A DNA stretch of 64,000 nt, taken from Leptodontidium sp. MPI-SDFR-AT-0119. Taxonomy: Eukaryota; Ascomycota; Leotiomycetes; Helotiales; Leptodontidiaceae. Shown here piece after piece: positions 23,461 to 35,055 of this stretch. The stretch covers positions 124,001-188,000 of the forward strand of contig JAHLEZ010000037.1 of the NCBI GenBank assembly GCA_020726505.1. The letters are read 5' to 3'. The notes beneath the pieces were generated by a model. The model saw only the letters and a program-made list of their open reading frames with translations. It did not search any database and was not told the DNA's origin. Numbering within the stretch: the first letter of the stretch is position 1; each line of letters begins with the position of its first letter. The translations under genes were made by a program, and so were the position numbers.

Positions 23461-23941
23461 AGCACGGATTTCCGTAAGCGAGCAGTACCGGGATCAGGTG
23501 ATAATACTCTCTATTAACGCGAATATCGAAGTGAAGAGCCCTTTCCCCGAGGGAAGGTAGCTCTCCTTATATCTTCGACATCGTCTAGGCTATTCCTAAT
23601 TAGACTTAATTACATGACGTATACGTTGCGTACGTATTACGTAGTAGCGTTGTAACGTTACATACGTATTACGTATTAGCGCTACACAGCCTCACTTAGT
23701 CGAATACTAAGTGGGTATATGGCGTAAAGCGCTCAGCTCGAGCCCTGCCGAGCTCCCGAGCGTTACCGAGGCTATTACGTCTCTCGTAACGTCTTAGACT
23801 AATCCTATTTAGGCATAGTAAATGGAGTGGGAACCACTACCTTTACAATAAGTGCTTTAAATCTAAGGCCTAATATATAAATATAAACTAATAAAAGTAT
23901 AAGATAAAATATAAATACTTATATATATCTTACGGGGGGCT
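23461..23941. other. 3' untranslated region of the copia element, partly unmutated
   Basis: This follows the end of the RNase H reading and precedes the right LTR-like region. It includes a GC-normal island at 23460-23830 with many ACGT-containing short palindromes and a Pro/Ser-like low-quality frame. A purine run (ACGGGGGGCT at about 23932-23941) could be the polypurine tract before the right LTR. No gene is recognised. Confidence 0.35.
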
Positions 23942-24262
23942 ATAAAGATTATAATATAACTACCCTCGCTTAAAGCTCGCTTATATTCTTAATAAAACCT
24001 ATTCTAGGCCTAATCAGCCGGAAATAGCTTAAAACAAGCTACATACGTCTAATACAAAGCTCTGACGTCCACAGGTTATAGCCATGGAATCTAAGGCTTC
24101 TAATACACGGCTTTCTTAGGCTAAAACAGTAGTTATACGAAGCTCCGGGCTCTGCGTCTCAAACTACCGGAAAGCAATTATATTTAGTAAAGACTCGTTT
24201 GAGCTCGTTTGAGCTTACATTTACTTAATTCGGCTACCTAAGCGAATAACACGTAATAAGCT

Positions 24263-24318
24263 AAAGTAGTTATATAGACCTAAAAATCCCCTCTACAATA
24301 GAATTATCATTCACACCA
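24263..24318 (+). repeat. Right copy of the LTR-end-like repeat
   Basis: Matches 18182-18235 (shared AAAGTAGTTATATAGACCTA, then ...ACAATAGAATTATCATTCACACCA) with mostly transition differences. If the polypurine-like run at about 23932 marks the start, the right LTR would be about 380 bp (23942-24320); the left copy does not align over that length by eye. Confidence 0.6.
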
Positions 24319-24359
24319 AGTATCACTTCTTTTCAGTATTAGCTTCCCCTTTTAATAAG

Positions 24360-24960
24360 GCTCTATTTAAAACGACGAAAAAGTTAGACTAAATTATTAA
24401 TTAAAGAACTTATTAGCTTTATCCTTTGTCTTAAAGTGATCGCGAGTTGTCTTTATAAACTCGTTAAATAAGTACCCCCTTATTTTAAAGGTACTAATAG
24501 TAGTACGAACTATCTCCGTTTTATAATATTAACGGAAAGGCTCGGTTTTAGACCTTAGTCTTAATTAATACTCTTTAATATAAGTCAGCGAAAATATAAA
24601 GCTTCTTATTTAAGTAATCTTTGTCTCTATTATATTAAAGCTCCTTAGTATATATCTTAATAAGGTTTACTAACGATTTCGCTTAGTCTAAGGCTAATAA
24701 ATTTATAATATACTATAATAATTAAATCGACTCTGTATATAATCCGGTAGTCTTAAGAACCTTAAATAATAATATAGATCTGTCCCGTGGGTGTATTATT
24801 AGTATTAGAGTAAGATTTAGTAACGTGTGATTATTTAATTTCCACAGGTAAAGATTACTTAAGGGATCCCTTTTAAAAGTAAATAAAAACTTTTTCTTAA
24901 AACTATAAGTAAGGTTATACTATATAAATTATTAGCCTTATTTCCTCTAATAAAGGAGAT
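24360..24960 (-). mobile_element. Minus-strand retrotransposon gag relic
   Basis: On the minus strand one can read, through stops, IYTKEL, DKDYLNKKLYIFADL, a NRAFPLIL segment, then SSYYY and VYKDNSRSL. The spacing of an A-F-P-x-x-L block followed by tyrosines resembles fungal retrotransposon gag proteins with the pattern AFP..L....YYY. TAA/TAG stops again sit at likely Gln/Trp sites. Only this part is recognisable; it abuts the right end of the copia element and may have been cut by it. Confidence 0.45.
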
Positions 24961-26217
24961 CTTAAGTGATCTTAATAACTAAACTGTCTTTTACAGAATA
25001 AATAACTATATTTAATTAGTATTATAAAGATATCGTTGGCCGAATATCACAAAGCACCATTAAGATCAGTAATAATAGACAAAAGAGTAAGTCGCGGATG
25101 TGATTTAATACTAATTCGGGGTAGTTCTGAATTTATTTAGTCCTTTGGCCACAAATTCTCCTTAGCTTACATTGCCTTTATTAAAGTATTTGCCGTCTTC
25201 GTTTCCTTTACTTATTATATAAATACACTAAAGGCTCGTAAGTCGTCCCTAAGGTATATACGTTTTATAACCTTAATTATTCTAAAGTCGTTTATTATTT
25301 AACCTTTAAAATACTCTTAAAAGTCCTAGAAAAGGAATTCTCTCTTAATATAACTGTCGTAAAAGGACTTACAGAACTTCCGCGAGTATATTATTATATC
25401 TCTTATAAAAGCTAGACTAAGATTTAGTGTTTCTCTTAATATAGCCGTATTATTAAATGTTTCCGGAGTTAACTTTAGCTCCGGCGTATAATCTAAAGTA
25501 TTCGCTATTATATTAAATATAATTCGTAAGTAATCTAATAAGTTCCTAAATAAATTTCTCGAAGGTCTAGAGTTCTAGATTTAAGTATATTAACTTAATA
25601 ATCTTCGTAAAGTAACTGTTAATATCATTATAACTTCCTCGACGTGCTTCGAGTATTAAGGCGAGTCTTAGGAGAGGATTTAATTAATTCCTATTAAATC
25701 TAGCCTTTATATAAGTGCCCTGTTAAAGATATAGTAAAGTACTTTAAAGTTTGTCATCGACTTCACCTTATAGCCTAAGGCCTTTTTTATTTATAATAAT
25801 GTTAATAATATAAGCTTACTACTAATTAGTGTTAATATAGTACCGGTTTATATACTACGTAATATATTAATATATTAATATAACGACAAAGTAATAAATA
25901 TATAGTTTAAAAATTTATGTCTTTTTTAAAAGAATATAAAGAAAGCTAGACTATATATTACAAAACCCCACTAAATATACTCCGAAACTATTCCGGCTAA
26001 GCTCTAACCCCTGACTTTAACTCGCACCCCCTTTCCTAGCCTAAAGTATACTTATGTAAAGACCTGTGGACTAACACTTTATTTCTTATTTAAGAAAGTA
26101 TAATATCTTTTTTTAAAAAGAGATTACCTTATTTAAAAGGTCGTTAAACAAGCCTAATTAGGATTAGCGTATTTCAGAGATATCGAAGGAATATTTTATA
26201 CATAAGAGTAATTACCC

Positions 26218-26655
26218 AGTGTAATATAATTATAAAAAAAGAAATCGAGTATATGTGATTAATTTTATATAAACAAACGAGTGAAAATTAAGGAAAATTA
26301 AATATTAAGGACTGTTTTAAGCTTCTAATTAGTTATATTTAAAAATTACACACGTAATACTTAATTATAAAAACATTAAAATTCAACGAAATCCGGTAAT
26401 ATTTCTAAAACTATATATTAAGACAAGTTTTTAACTTATATTTAAAAAAGAAAAGTTTAAATATTAGATTAAGTTCTTTAAAATATACTCTTTAGACTTA
26501 TAATAATTAGAGTAATTATAAATATATTAATTGTTAAAGAAAAGGACAAATTATAATATATAATAAATTTAATATCTTAATACTAAGTGTTTCTTTAAAG
26601 TTTTATATTAAGTTAAATATTAAAGCTAAAGTAATTAAAAAAGGGTAAATTAATT
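26218..26655. repeat. Diverged direct repeat, copy 1
   Basis: A block of about 430 bp that includes ACACACGTAATACTTA, AACATTAAAATTC, CTATATATTAAGACAAG and TTTAAAATATACTCTTTAGA. The same ordered landmarks recur in 26885-27300. Differences are largely A/G and C/T, as after RIP. No coding is seen. Confidence 0.7.
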
Positions 26656-26800
26656 ATTTTAAAATACTTACTCGAATCTCGTAAAGAGGGCCTAACGCGT
26701 TACATTAAGCCGTAAGCGGCCTTAATTTAAGTATTATACCCCTTTTCCTTTAATTCTTAGCGTATTTTACTCTATAAGCTTTTTAATAATTTAGTAATGT
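26655..26800 (+). repeat. Inverted repeat arm, left
   Basis: Contains AATACTTACTCGAATCTCGT, a CCGTAAGCGGCC core, GTATTATACCCCTTTTCCTT and GTATTTTACTCTATAAGC. The reverse complement of 27525-27665 carries the same elements in the same order, with transition-type differences. The arm follows direct-repeat copy 1. Confidence 0.72.
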
Positions 26801-26884
26801 GTATTAGTTAAATTAAATATTAATTATAATAAATAATAGTTATTATGTTATTGCTTATTATAACGTAATTATGGAATTTAGTAA

Positions 26885-27300
26885 GTTATTACGTGTATAT
26901 TATAGGACTTATTTTACATACAAACGAGTAAAAATTAGAAAAAATAAATGTTATAGTGTTAAGCTACGTTATAATAAGTCATATTTAAGAAAAAAACACA
27001 CGTAATACTTAGCTTCCTTAGCTCTAAGAACATTAAAATCCGGCGATATCTTTAAAATTATATATTAAGATAAGGTTTTTAACTTATATTAATAAAAAAG
27101 GATTTAATTATTAAATTAAGCCTTTTAAAATATACTCTTTAGATTTATAATACTTAACGTAATTATAAAAATTATTATTATTAAAGAAAAGAGTAAATTA
27201 TAACATGTAATAAATTGAACAACTTAATACTAGGCATTTCTTTAAAGTTATACATGAAGTCAAATATTAAGGCCAACGTAATAAAAAAAGTATAAATTAA
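26885..27300. repeat. Diverged direct repeat, copy 2
   Basis: The counterpart of 26218-26655, with CACACGTAATACTTAG, AACATTAAAATCCGG, CTTTAAAATTATATATTAAG and TTTTAAAATATACTCTTTAG in the same order. It lies between the two inverted arms. Confidence 0.7.
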
Positions 27301-27524
27301 TCATCTAATTAAGGCCTTTTTAAAAATGCACTATTTAAAAATATAATAGCTAGCATAATTATTAAGATATTAAGTGTAAAAAAAATAGGCGGACTACAAC
27401 GTGTTGTAAACTTTAGTACCTTACTGGCCTAATGGCCGGCCTTAGGTATTTCGGAGCCGCCACCACCTTTCGCTAACACCTTATTTATAAACTAATAAAT
27501 TAATGAACTAATATTTATTATTAA

Positions 27525-27665
27525 ATTATTAAAAAGTCTATAAAGTAAAATACACCGCGAATCGAAGGAAAAGAGGTATAATACCCAAGCCGACGCCGCT
27601 TGCGGCTTAAGGTAATATATTAAAATCTTTTTACGAGATTCGAGTAAGTATTTTTTAATTAATAT
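27525..27665 (-). repeat. Inverted repeat arm, right
   Basis: The mirror of 26655-26800. It includes ACGAGATTCGAGTAAGTATT, GCCGCTTGCGGCTTAAG and AAAAGAGGTATAATACCC. Together the arms bracket about 700-1000 bp of AT-rich DNA, which could be a non-autonomous element or the ends of two nested copies. Confidence 0.72.
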
Positions 27666-28694
27666 ATTATATAATAAATATAATTAAAGAATACTTATAA
27701 GAGATAAAGTTAATTTAATAATATTTTTAACTTATAATAAGAAACAAAATTATATATAAATAATAATAATATAAGTTAATATAAAGGCACTAAATATAAA
27801 ATATTTAATATATAAATTAATAACGTATTAAATAAGAATAACTTTAATATTTAAATAGATATTACGGGATAAATAAAAATTAATAAGAAATCTGTTTAAA
27901 GCATAGTAATTAAGTAGTATAAAAACCTATTTTGCGTACTATTAGTTAATAATACTAATGGCCTTTTTAACTTAAATTATGAGCTAATAGCTGTGAGTAA
28001 TAGAAAACGAGAAATAATATAATTACTAAACTTAAAGATCTTTTTATTACAAAAATTTCCTTTTTACTTTAATAATACTAAACGCTAAGTTATTTATATT
28101 TAAAAAATTATCTTAAAACTAAATATATTAATATTTACTATACTTTTTTTTTAATAGAAGATAATATAATTAGTAATAATAAAATCAATAATAAAATGAA
28201 GACTTTCATTTAAAGCTTTATTATTAAAGTCTTATATATAATATAAGAGATATATAAGAATATTAGGAAAAATAAAGATTAAAGTTAAATAACGAGATAA
28301 TATAAATTAGAAAGCTATAAAGTAAATTAAGACTTAAGAAATATAATTTATAAAAACAATAAACTATAAAAGAGTTATTTTATAGTACTTTTTATTATAA
28401 CGTACGCTTGAATACTATAAAGTAATTAAGTTCTTATTATAAAAAAGAAATGTAAGCGTTATGTACGTTATACGTATATTATAAGAATTAATAAAACTAT
28501 AAGATTAATTATTAAAATTTTAATAGTAATCGTTTTTATTAAAACGTTAAGAAACGTAAAGTTGAATTTATAAATACTCGAAAAAGGATATATATTAGAA
28601 TATAAGGGTTACTGAACTTTTATATAGCTTACGCTATAATACGTTAAAGCGTATAACTCTGCCCGATAAGAAGTTTCCTTACTTTATATGCTAA

Positions 28695-29374
28695 ATTAAT
28701 CATCTATAATTCTATCACGGGGGAACCTTGGCGCTTCTTTACGGTAAGTGGTGTCTTGTACCAGAATAACCCCGCCTCCACACACACACAGGTCGATGGG
28801 GAAACACTCGCTGACGTGGGAAATATGAGAACAACAGGCCGGTCTTCCCGATCCGCCGCTCGCTATCTTGAACTTGTATGGCATGAAGTACCTGCAAGAT
28901 CACCTGGACAGCACCCCCTCAACGGCGATGTCCAAGATCCCAGAATTCGACGAGGATTTCATCAACCAGATATACAAGGACGTTCCAGCACCGACCAGTG
29001 GCCCACCTCCCATAGGGCCCAAAGGACCTGACTTCAGCAACCCTAGGATCGCTTGGATGTTCAACTCCATCAAACAGGGCAAACACATGCGGACTGTGAT
29101 CGGGGATGGCAACTTCAATCGCGTTAATCTAGCGCCTCTTTTCTCTTGAAGGAAATTTCCGCTAATCTATTTCATTCACGGAACTATAAATACTCTAATC
29201 TACCCTAAGTTTTCTTAACCGTATAGCGAGTTAAAGGTTAGAGGGGTGGAGACGGGGTTGGTACTCGTTGACGGGGCTGGCCACGGTTTCGACGCGAAGA
29301 CCAAACCTGGAGAGGAAAATTTTGAGATTATTAACAAAGAATTCGAGTTCCTCAAGGCTCATATTGGTACATAA
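28695..29374 (+). pseudogene. RIP-damaged alpha/beta-hydrolase pseudogene
   Basis: A paralogue of the intact esterase at 38719-39805. Recognisable parts are GGTLALLY just before a GTAAGT donor at about 28745, an intron ending at AACAACAG (28839), AGLPDPPLAILNLYGMKYLQD, VPAPTSGPPPIGPKGPDF, NPRIAWMFNS, then YFIHGT, LVLVDGAGHGFDA and EFEFLKAHIGT before TAA at 29374. Two in-frame stops (TGA at about 29147 and TAA at about 29217) sit where the paralogue-like frame would need CGA and CAA, so both are single C-to-T changes. The part before 28690, including the region before the catalytic serine, dissolves into AT-rich sequence. The frame is otherwise continuous. It cannot make a full enzyme. Confidence 0.88.
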
Positions 29375-29747
29375 GCACGACTGGGGCAATATTGCACATG
29401 CAATCTTGCAGAGAGTAGCGGATATAGACCGTCCAGCTTAGGTATATCACTTGTTTTGACTCCTGACATCGCATCAGGCGTAAATAGGAGTATCCCAAAA
29501 CATCCAGCCTAAATCATATGTATTTGCAGCTGGGTGAAAGTCACAAATCCGAAGTTTCAATTCCTTGCTATCATCCAGCTATAATACGTACAAATTGTAG
29601 TAGGTGGTAGTGATTCACGGGTTACAATACTGAGAACCGGAAGCTAAAGATAAAGATAGAAGAAAGCGCAACAAGGTAGATGTGGCATGAATATCTGCTT
29701 CCCGGCCTACCGTGGAACATGAGATGCGCTTCCAGAAGTGTGCCAGA
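29375..29747. other. Intergenic region between esterase pseudogene and regulator
   Basis: Normal-composition DNA with no frame of interest; it carries the 3' flank of the minus-strand regulator. I see no motif here. Confidence 0.4.
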
Positions 29748-32114
29748 TCATGTATAGTTCCAAGTGACGGGAGGTAGAGTCAACCCGTCATACATGCAGT
29801 CAATGTAGCTGCTCATGTTGGACGACGAATCCAGACCCTTGGAGTTGGTGTCTCCAAAGATTGCAAGAAGTTCGTTATCGGTGCTCTCAAAGGTTCCAAA
29901 AAAGTCTTCCTCAGCGAATGGTCGCTGGATATCTTTGATTCCGGTTGATGGTTCTTCCGAGCTGTTCACCACTACCAGTAATTGTTCTGGTGTAGGCATT
30001 TGAATGCTTTCGCCAATCGTCCGCAAGTCATCCAACGTGCACCAGATCTTTGAGTGCCACCCATTCAGTCGAAATTCGGATTGACTCAAAATATTGAGAG
30101 CTGTGTGAAAGTGGCTGCAACACATGGGTCCGTACTCTTTCGGATCGTGTGATGCTGCTAGGAACATGCAAGATATAGATCCCATTAGGAGCTTGTCGAA
30201 CGTTGACCGTAAGAGACGGCTTATCCCACCAAGTTTAATAGATTTCGCATGGAGATCCACTGTGAATTTTGCCAGCGAGACCAGTGTACGTGCCGACTGC
30301 GGTCGGCAAGCCAGGGCTTGAGAAGAACTCAAAGATCGGATATGGGTGAGCATTCTAACGTGGCTCGTACGGAGATGGAAGAGTGCTTTCAAAGCGATCT
30401 GCCTGGATGGCAGAGGAACAGCGGCCGAGTCTGGAGGGAAGAATTCGTTTTGGGTAATGCCTTCGACCAGTTTCTGGACCCGGAAATCAAGATATTCCGC
30501 CCTTTCGTCGTTCTCCTTAGTTTCTCGCGTGGAGGAGTTGACAAGTTCAACAATCTCGGAATGGATGCGACTCAGACCTATCATCGCCGACAAGTAAGGG
30601 TGGTGGGAGTTCTGTGGCCGTAGTTAGCACAGGAACCCTCATTGGCGTTGGTCGTGAAATAGGGTTGAGGCCTTTGATTACTCGCAATGGTACGCACAAG
30701 TTTGAAAACGTTCTCATCAATGACTTTGTCATGCAGGGTCCAAGGAAGATTCGCGAAAAAACTGCACCTCTTGTCGAGATCGTACACGCAACAAAACAAG
30801 GCCTTAAGAAAGATTCTTTTATCCGAACCGCCGTTCTGATTTTCAAAAAAGCTGTTCTTGTGCATTCCTAATTCAAGGCATGATTTGGCGGCGAAACCAG
30901 CCATTCGCCATGCTTTGACTGCCTCGTCCTTCAGTATGAAGTAGATTGCCTGCAAAGGAGCACTTTAATATTTCGCTTCGGTTTGAGGTCTTTCGGAAAA
31001 GGACTCACTAGTAAGGAAGCTATGATGATGTCCTCAAGTTGCGCGGTCTCTTGCTTCATATTTCTGCCAATATTCCAAATGAGATGGGACTCAATATCGG
31101 AACTCAATGGAGTTTCCTTGTCTTCTGTCAACATCGCGATAGCGAGCACTACCTTCATTATTTCAACATCAATCAGATCTATTTCCAAGCCCTCCGCTTC
31201 GTTGTTTGTAGCAGCCGACGACGAGATCTTAAAAATGGTGTCAATCTTCTGTTGGGCAAAGTCCAGGATGATACACGGGTATACGGGGTAGATTTCGAGT
31301 TTGAATATGGTCATGTAGTGCGAAACGGCATCGTAGCCAACATCGAGTACAGGACGAGCGGCCCGGAGCAAGGCCATAGTGGTATCTGGGGACTGGGCGG
31401 TGTCCCTCGATACTGACCGCCTTTCATTGTCGCGACCAGGAGTCATAAGCACCCCTCTCTGCTGCAAAACTGACCGAGCGAGATTCAGTGAGTGTACGAA
31501 GTTCGTGGGCGAGGTTGTATCTTTAAACTCAGTTTCCTCGCTATTCAATCGCCGTCGCGTTAGTGGCGGACAGGGTGGAGAGGCGACAGCAGAACCCGTA
31601 GTTGACGATTGAATTTCATCGCAGGTCCTCTTTAACCTAGACAAAAGCTGGCCGAGGTCTTGTGGGGTGGTAGCATTTGTGAATACCCTTGCCCCCTGGT
31701 CTGTTCGTGTTCGTATTGTTGCATTCCTATCACTTACTGTCAGGACCCATGCCTGCCAGAAGACAAGGACAGAAAGGTCTTACTCGGATGGCGGCTGCGG
31801 GATGTAGTCATTGTATGTGCATCGCATGTCGAGTTCAGAACATCGATTGCATGGCTGGTTGCCACTGCATTTGACCTTTCTGGATTTGCATGATTCACTG
31901 GACAGACAGTGGGATTAGCCAATCTCTCCTCTCCTCTCCTCTCCTCTCCTCTCCGCACGCCATGGAAGCTCAGGTGGAAGGGTTCGAAGGGGAGGACACA
32001 CCATGCTACGCGCGTGTACCTCTCTCGCTTTCTGGGAGGCCGCATCTCGTCCCCCTCGGCATCAATTGCTGCTGCTGGTCGCTTTTCACAGCGGAGAGTT
32101 GATAGACCGAGCAT
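29748..32114 (-). CDS. Zn2Cys6 transcription factor, cluster D
   Basis: Nuclear DNA-binding regulator. The start at 32114 gives MLGLSTLRCEKRPAA. An intron beginning GTGTGT at about 32003 and ending CTGTCCAG joins RYTRVAC to ESCKSRKVKC, restoring a full zinc cluster with spacing C-x2-C-x6-C-x5-C-x2-C-x6-C (last part NRCSELDMRC). The next intron starts at 31783; then ARVFTNATTPQDLGQLLSRL leads into the fungal_trans region (LDVGYDAVSHYMTIF, IYPVYPCIILDFAQQKID; AWRMAGFAAKSCLELGMHK; FCCVYDLDKRCSFFANLPW). A final long exon, about 30600-29748, ends VTWNYT. The first intron contains a (TCTCC)n tract at 31925-31953. It is the first gene of cluster D and the best candidate to bind the CCGCGG palindromes found in the promoters of the following genes, although its own upstream region lacks one. 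Confidence 0.9.
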
Positions 32115-32640
32115 GAATGATATTGAGTAGAGAGAGAGCCAGGAAGGAAAGTGTTGAAGGTGAGATAGATGGAGATGGAGGTGGAGATGGAGATGAGAGA
32201 GGAAGAGAAAGAGGAAGATGGAGCGGCGATGGCGATGCAATGCAAGTTGCGTCAAGGTCGGAGCAACCCTCCTCCGTGCTCCGTGGTGGCAAGCAAGCGA
32301 CCCAACCAACCCTTGCCAACCCCGCAACCCCACAACTCCGCATTTCTTGTCTCGGTACTAGGCGTCGGCAACGAGTTACAGTAACGAGTTCTCGGATTGC
32401 TAATCACAGAGTAGCGAGAGTAGGTATCCTATCATAACATATCCCATTTGGGGGCTAATTAAGCCTGGGTTCAAGATTGAGTTTGAGCTTGAGTTTGAGC
32501 TTGAGTTGATCTGTTCTGCTAGCTAGAACTGTGATTGATTGATTGATTGATTCCTCCTGCTGCTTCTATTCGAATATAGAGTAATTTCGCATGCGACGCC
32601 TGGCTGTCTCATAGACCTGACTGACTGACTAGCTAGCTAT
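32115..32640. promoter_or_regulatory. Regulator upstream region with purine-rich repeats
   Basis: This lies between the regulator start and the P450 stop. It contains a purine-rich GGAGATGGAG-type repeat (32165-32225) that is low complexity, and GATTGATT and GAGCTTGAGTTT repeats (32480-32550). Frames across these repeats are artefacts. No CCGCGG site is present. Confidence 0.5.
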
Positions 32641-34395
32641 CTAGCTGCTCAAAGGATCATTGCTCATCGCTTCCTCCCATGCTTTGACAATAGCTTCCTC
32701 TCGTTCTTTATTCCGTGCGACCAGCTCAAACGACCACGGATTTGGCTCGGTGTTAAAGCCAACCGTATAATCGTAGAGCGGCACCGCTATTTCCTGACCC
32801 GCAGAATCCCGCTTCTTCGAGATTTTGCAAGCCCATGCGATTCGAGCGGTGAGAATGTAGAGCGATCGCTCTGCAATATTCATCCCAGGACATATTCGAC
32901 GGCCTGACCCGAATGCGGTGAAGTTCTGCAGGTTTGGGAATTTGGACAGAGGCTCATTGTAAGTAGGAAACTCTTTGGACAACCAGCGTGTAGGATTGAA
33001 GGTCTCGGGGTCGGGATATAGCGTAGGGTCGCGATGTATGGCCCACTGATTGGCATGTACCATAGTCCCGGCCCGCAGAAAATAGCCATCGTAGACATCG
33101 TCTTTCGTGAGCTGATGGGGTACGCCTCCTGCCGTGACAGGGCGCCATCGCATTGTTTCCTTGATCACTGCTCGGACAGTGGGCAGCTCCGGAATGTCTT
33201 TGAATTCAGGTATTCGATCCCCACAAACCCGATCAAGCTCTTCCCACAACGGTTGCTGCCATTCCGGGTAATGAGTCATGGCAAAGACGAAGTTCAGCAT
33301 CGCTGCAGTAGTCGTTCCACTACCAGCTTCAAACATGGTTCCAACCGTGTATGCTCCTTCGTCATCAGTCAGCTCAAATTTCTCCTGGTCTTCAAGTAGC
33401 GTCAGAGCAAAGCAGGGCTTCGCATTGCCTTTGCGCCTTTCCTCGCGAACGTTATCAATGAGCTCACGAAACAGTCCCAGCTCTTCTGCATGGAGGCGAG
33501 CAGCCTCCTGTTTGAAAGGGGCAATCCATGTCGGTAAGTACTTTAAAATCGGGATTGTGTCGACCAGATATGACCCTGGAGAAGCGATGCGTTCTAGATT
33601 ATGATTGACTTGGATGATTCGACGAAGGAACGGGTCGTCATGACTCTTCAGACACTTGCCGTAGCCGATACGGAAGATGAGCCCCCCCGAATATAGCTGT
33701 AGGTGGAGAGCAATGCTGTTTGGATTTCGGAGAAGGTTGTAGACGAGGCGTTTCGATTCAAGTGACTGCGAGGGTTCATATGTGGTTGCTACTCGAGGCA
33801 TAGCAAGCTGATGCATAAATTTCCGAACTCGTCGCCATCGATCTTGAGCTGTCGTCAGTCTTCCAACTCGGTCTAGAAGTTCTCTAGGAGGGGTTCATCA
33901 CACATACCACTGTAGGGAAGTAGTAAAGGGCGTAAATTATGCGACAGTAGCTCCGCTGCCATCGGAACCTGCTCCCGTGATGAATAAATGTTACCACGTT
34001 CCCGCAGAAGATCATTGGCAATTGCCTCCGAAGAGATGACTACATGTTCACGCAGCCCAAGTTTCAGGCGGAATATTGGCCCATAGTTGTCCGCCCAGCT
34101 TTTGAATTGTAACCAGGAGTGTTGGGATTGAATCTGTGGTAGATTGCCTAGGATAGGAACGCCTTGCAGTAATGGCCAGAATTAGTTAAGCCTTTCGGGG
34201 TAATGAGAGACTATGAAATGATTCACCTTTAGGCCCAGGCAAATCTTTGGTTCCCTTCGGACGCCGAATAAATCCGCCGCTCCAAAGAACAACGACATAC
34301 CCAACTGCAGCTAAGAAGCTGGCTGCCAACAGGTATCCCGGCTTGATCATCTGGAGAAGAGAGCCGGAAACACGACGCCGGCCGCCTGTTTCCAT
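32641..34395 (-). CDS. Cytochrome P450 (first of cluster D)
   Basis: Membrane-anchored haem-thiolate monooxygenase. The start at 34395 (METGGRRRVSGSLLQ) is followed by a hydrophobic anchor (YLLAASFLAAVGYVVVLW) and the proline-rich DLPGPKG. An intron near 34224 leads to VPILGNLPQIQSQHSWLQF; a second near 33900-33845 precedes the 391-codon last exon. The I-helix has AGSGTTT, the K-helix KETMRW (ExxR), the PERF-like motif is FNPTRW, and the haem loop is FGSGRRICPG with the ligand cysteine. Length and motifs are complete. It is divergent from the flavin monooxygenase with a CCGCGG palindrome pair between them. It resembles fungal P450s of the CYP2-like/O-methylsterigmatocystin oxidoreductase type; the substrate is unknown. 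Confidence 0.93.
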
Positions 34396-34818
34396 ATATC
34401 AACAGTAAGTGAAGGATACCGCTTTGATCACCCTAGTGGAAGTGTCCAACAAGCTCATGCAACCTCGTTGTCGTTAGAAGTGTGTCTGTATGGAAGACGT
34501 GCTCGATAGAAGGCCAAAACGGGTATCTACCATGGCCGAAGGTCAAAGGAGCAGCGCGACAAATACTAGAGGACATGCGCATCTCGGAGTTTCCGAACAT
34601 CCAGACCAAGGTATCGACTAAGGTCGCCATGCGCTGTGCACTATGCACCGAAAGGATTGTGCATCGCTAGGGAATGTTGCTTCCGTGGCTGGTTCTGAAC
34701 CCATGCTAATCTCCGTTGTGGCCGTATCGAATACACGTCCATGTGAAGACATAGAAAAAGGGTTTCCAGATGACCTGTGTAATCTCTCGTCCTTCGTCTT
34801 GGACGTCACCTGTGGTAT

Positions 34819-34828
34819 TTCCGCGGAA
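34819..34828. promoter_or_regulatory. TTCCGCGGAA palindrome
   Basis: An exact 10-bp palindrome between the P450 and flavin monooxygenase genes, with CCG/CGG triplets as used by Zn2Cys6 factors. It continues as CCGCGGAACTTCCGTG, found again at 50894. Confidence 0.65.
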
Positions 34829-35045
34829 CTTCCGTGTCCGCATGCCACGTGAGATGAGGCCGCTGGCCAATACCACACCCAAAGCTCAAAGCATGAACTT
34901 TGGGGCTCGGTTGTTTGCTGCTAATTGATGAGTTGACATTTTCTAGAATGTTCTTTCTAGATTTTGAAAGAATGATTGTGTGAAGGTTGATATCTTCAAA
35001 TGGGTTACGGGTGGTTCAGATCCACCGGAACTGGTTCTTTGGCTT

Positions 35046-35055
35046 TCCCGCGGAA
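35046..35055. promoter_or_regulatory. TCCCGCGGAA, near-match of the palindrome
   Basis: Nine of ten positions match TTCCGCGGAA; about 300 bp upstream of the flavin monooxygenase start. Confidence 0.5.

Larger units (their letters stand above)
16440..28650. repeat. AT-rich, RIP-mutated repeat block
   Basis: About 12 kb with very high AT content, almost no open frames and no intact gene. The decayed coding that can be read shows TAA/TAG where related proteins have Gln or Trp, and Tyr where Cys is expected, the outcome of C-to-T change on either strand. This is the expected result of repeat-induced point mutation on transposons. Sub-features are listed separately. Stretches not covered by them (16440-18180, 24960-26200, 27680-28650) hold more AT-rich sequence in which I recognise nothing, with small islands of normal GC at about 16620-16760, 17000-17110 and 23460-23830. 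Confidence 0.9.

Noticed and set aside
16440..28650. Possible CRISPR-like or centromere-like array in the AT-rich block
   Set aside because: Repeats are few, diverged and transposon-derived; no regular repeat-spacer spacing, and RIP explains the composition.
32006..32343. Ser/Pro-rich frames near the cluster D regulator
   Set aside because: They arise from purine/pyrimidine repeats in the leader and first intron.
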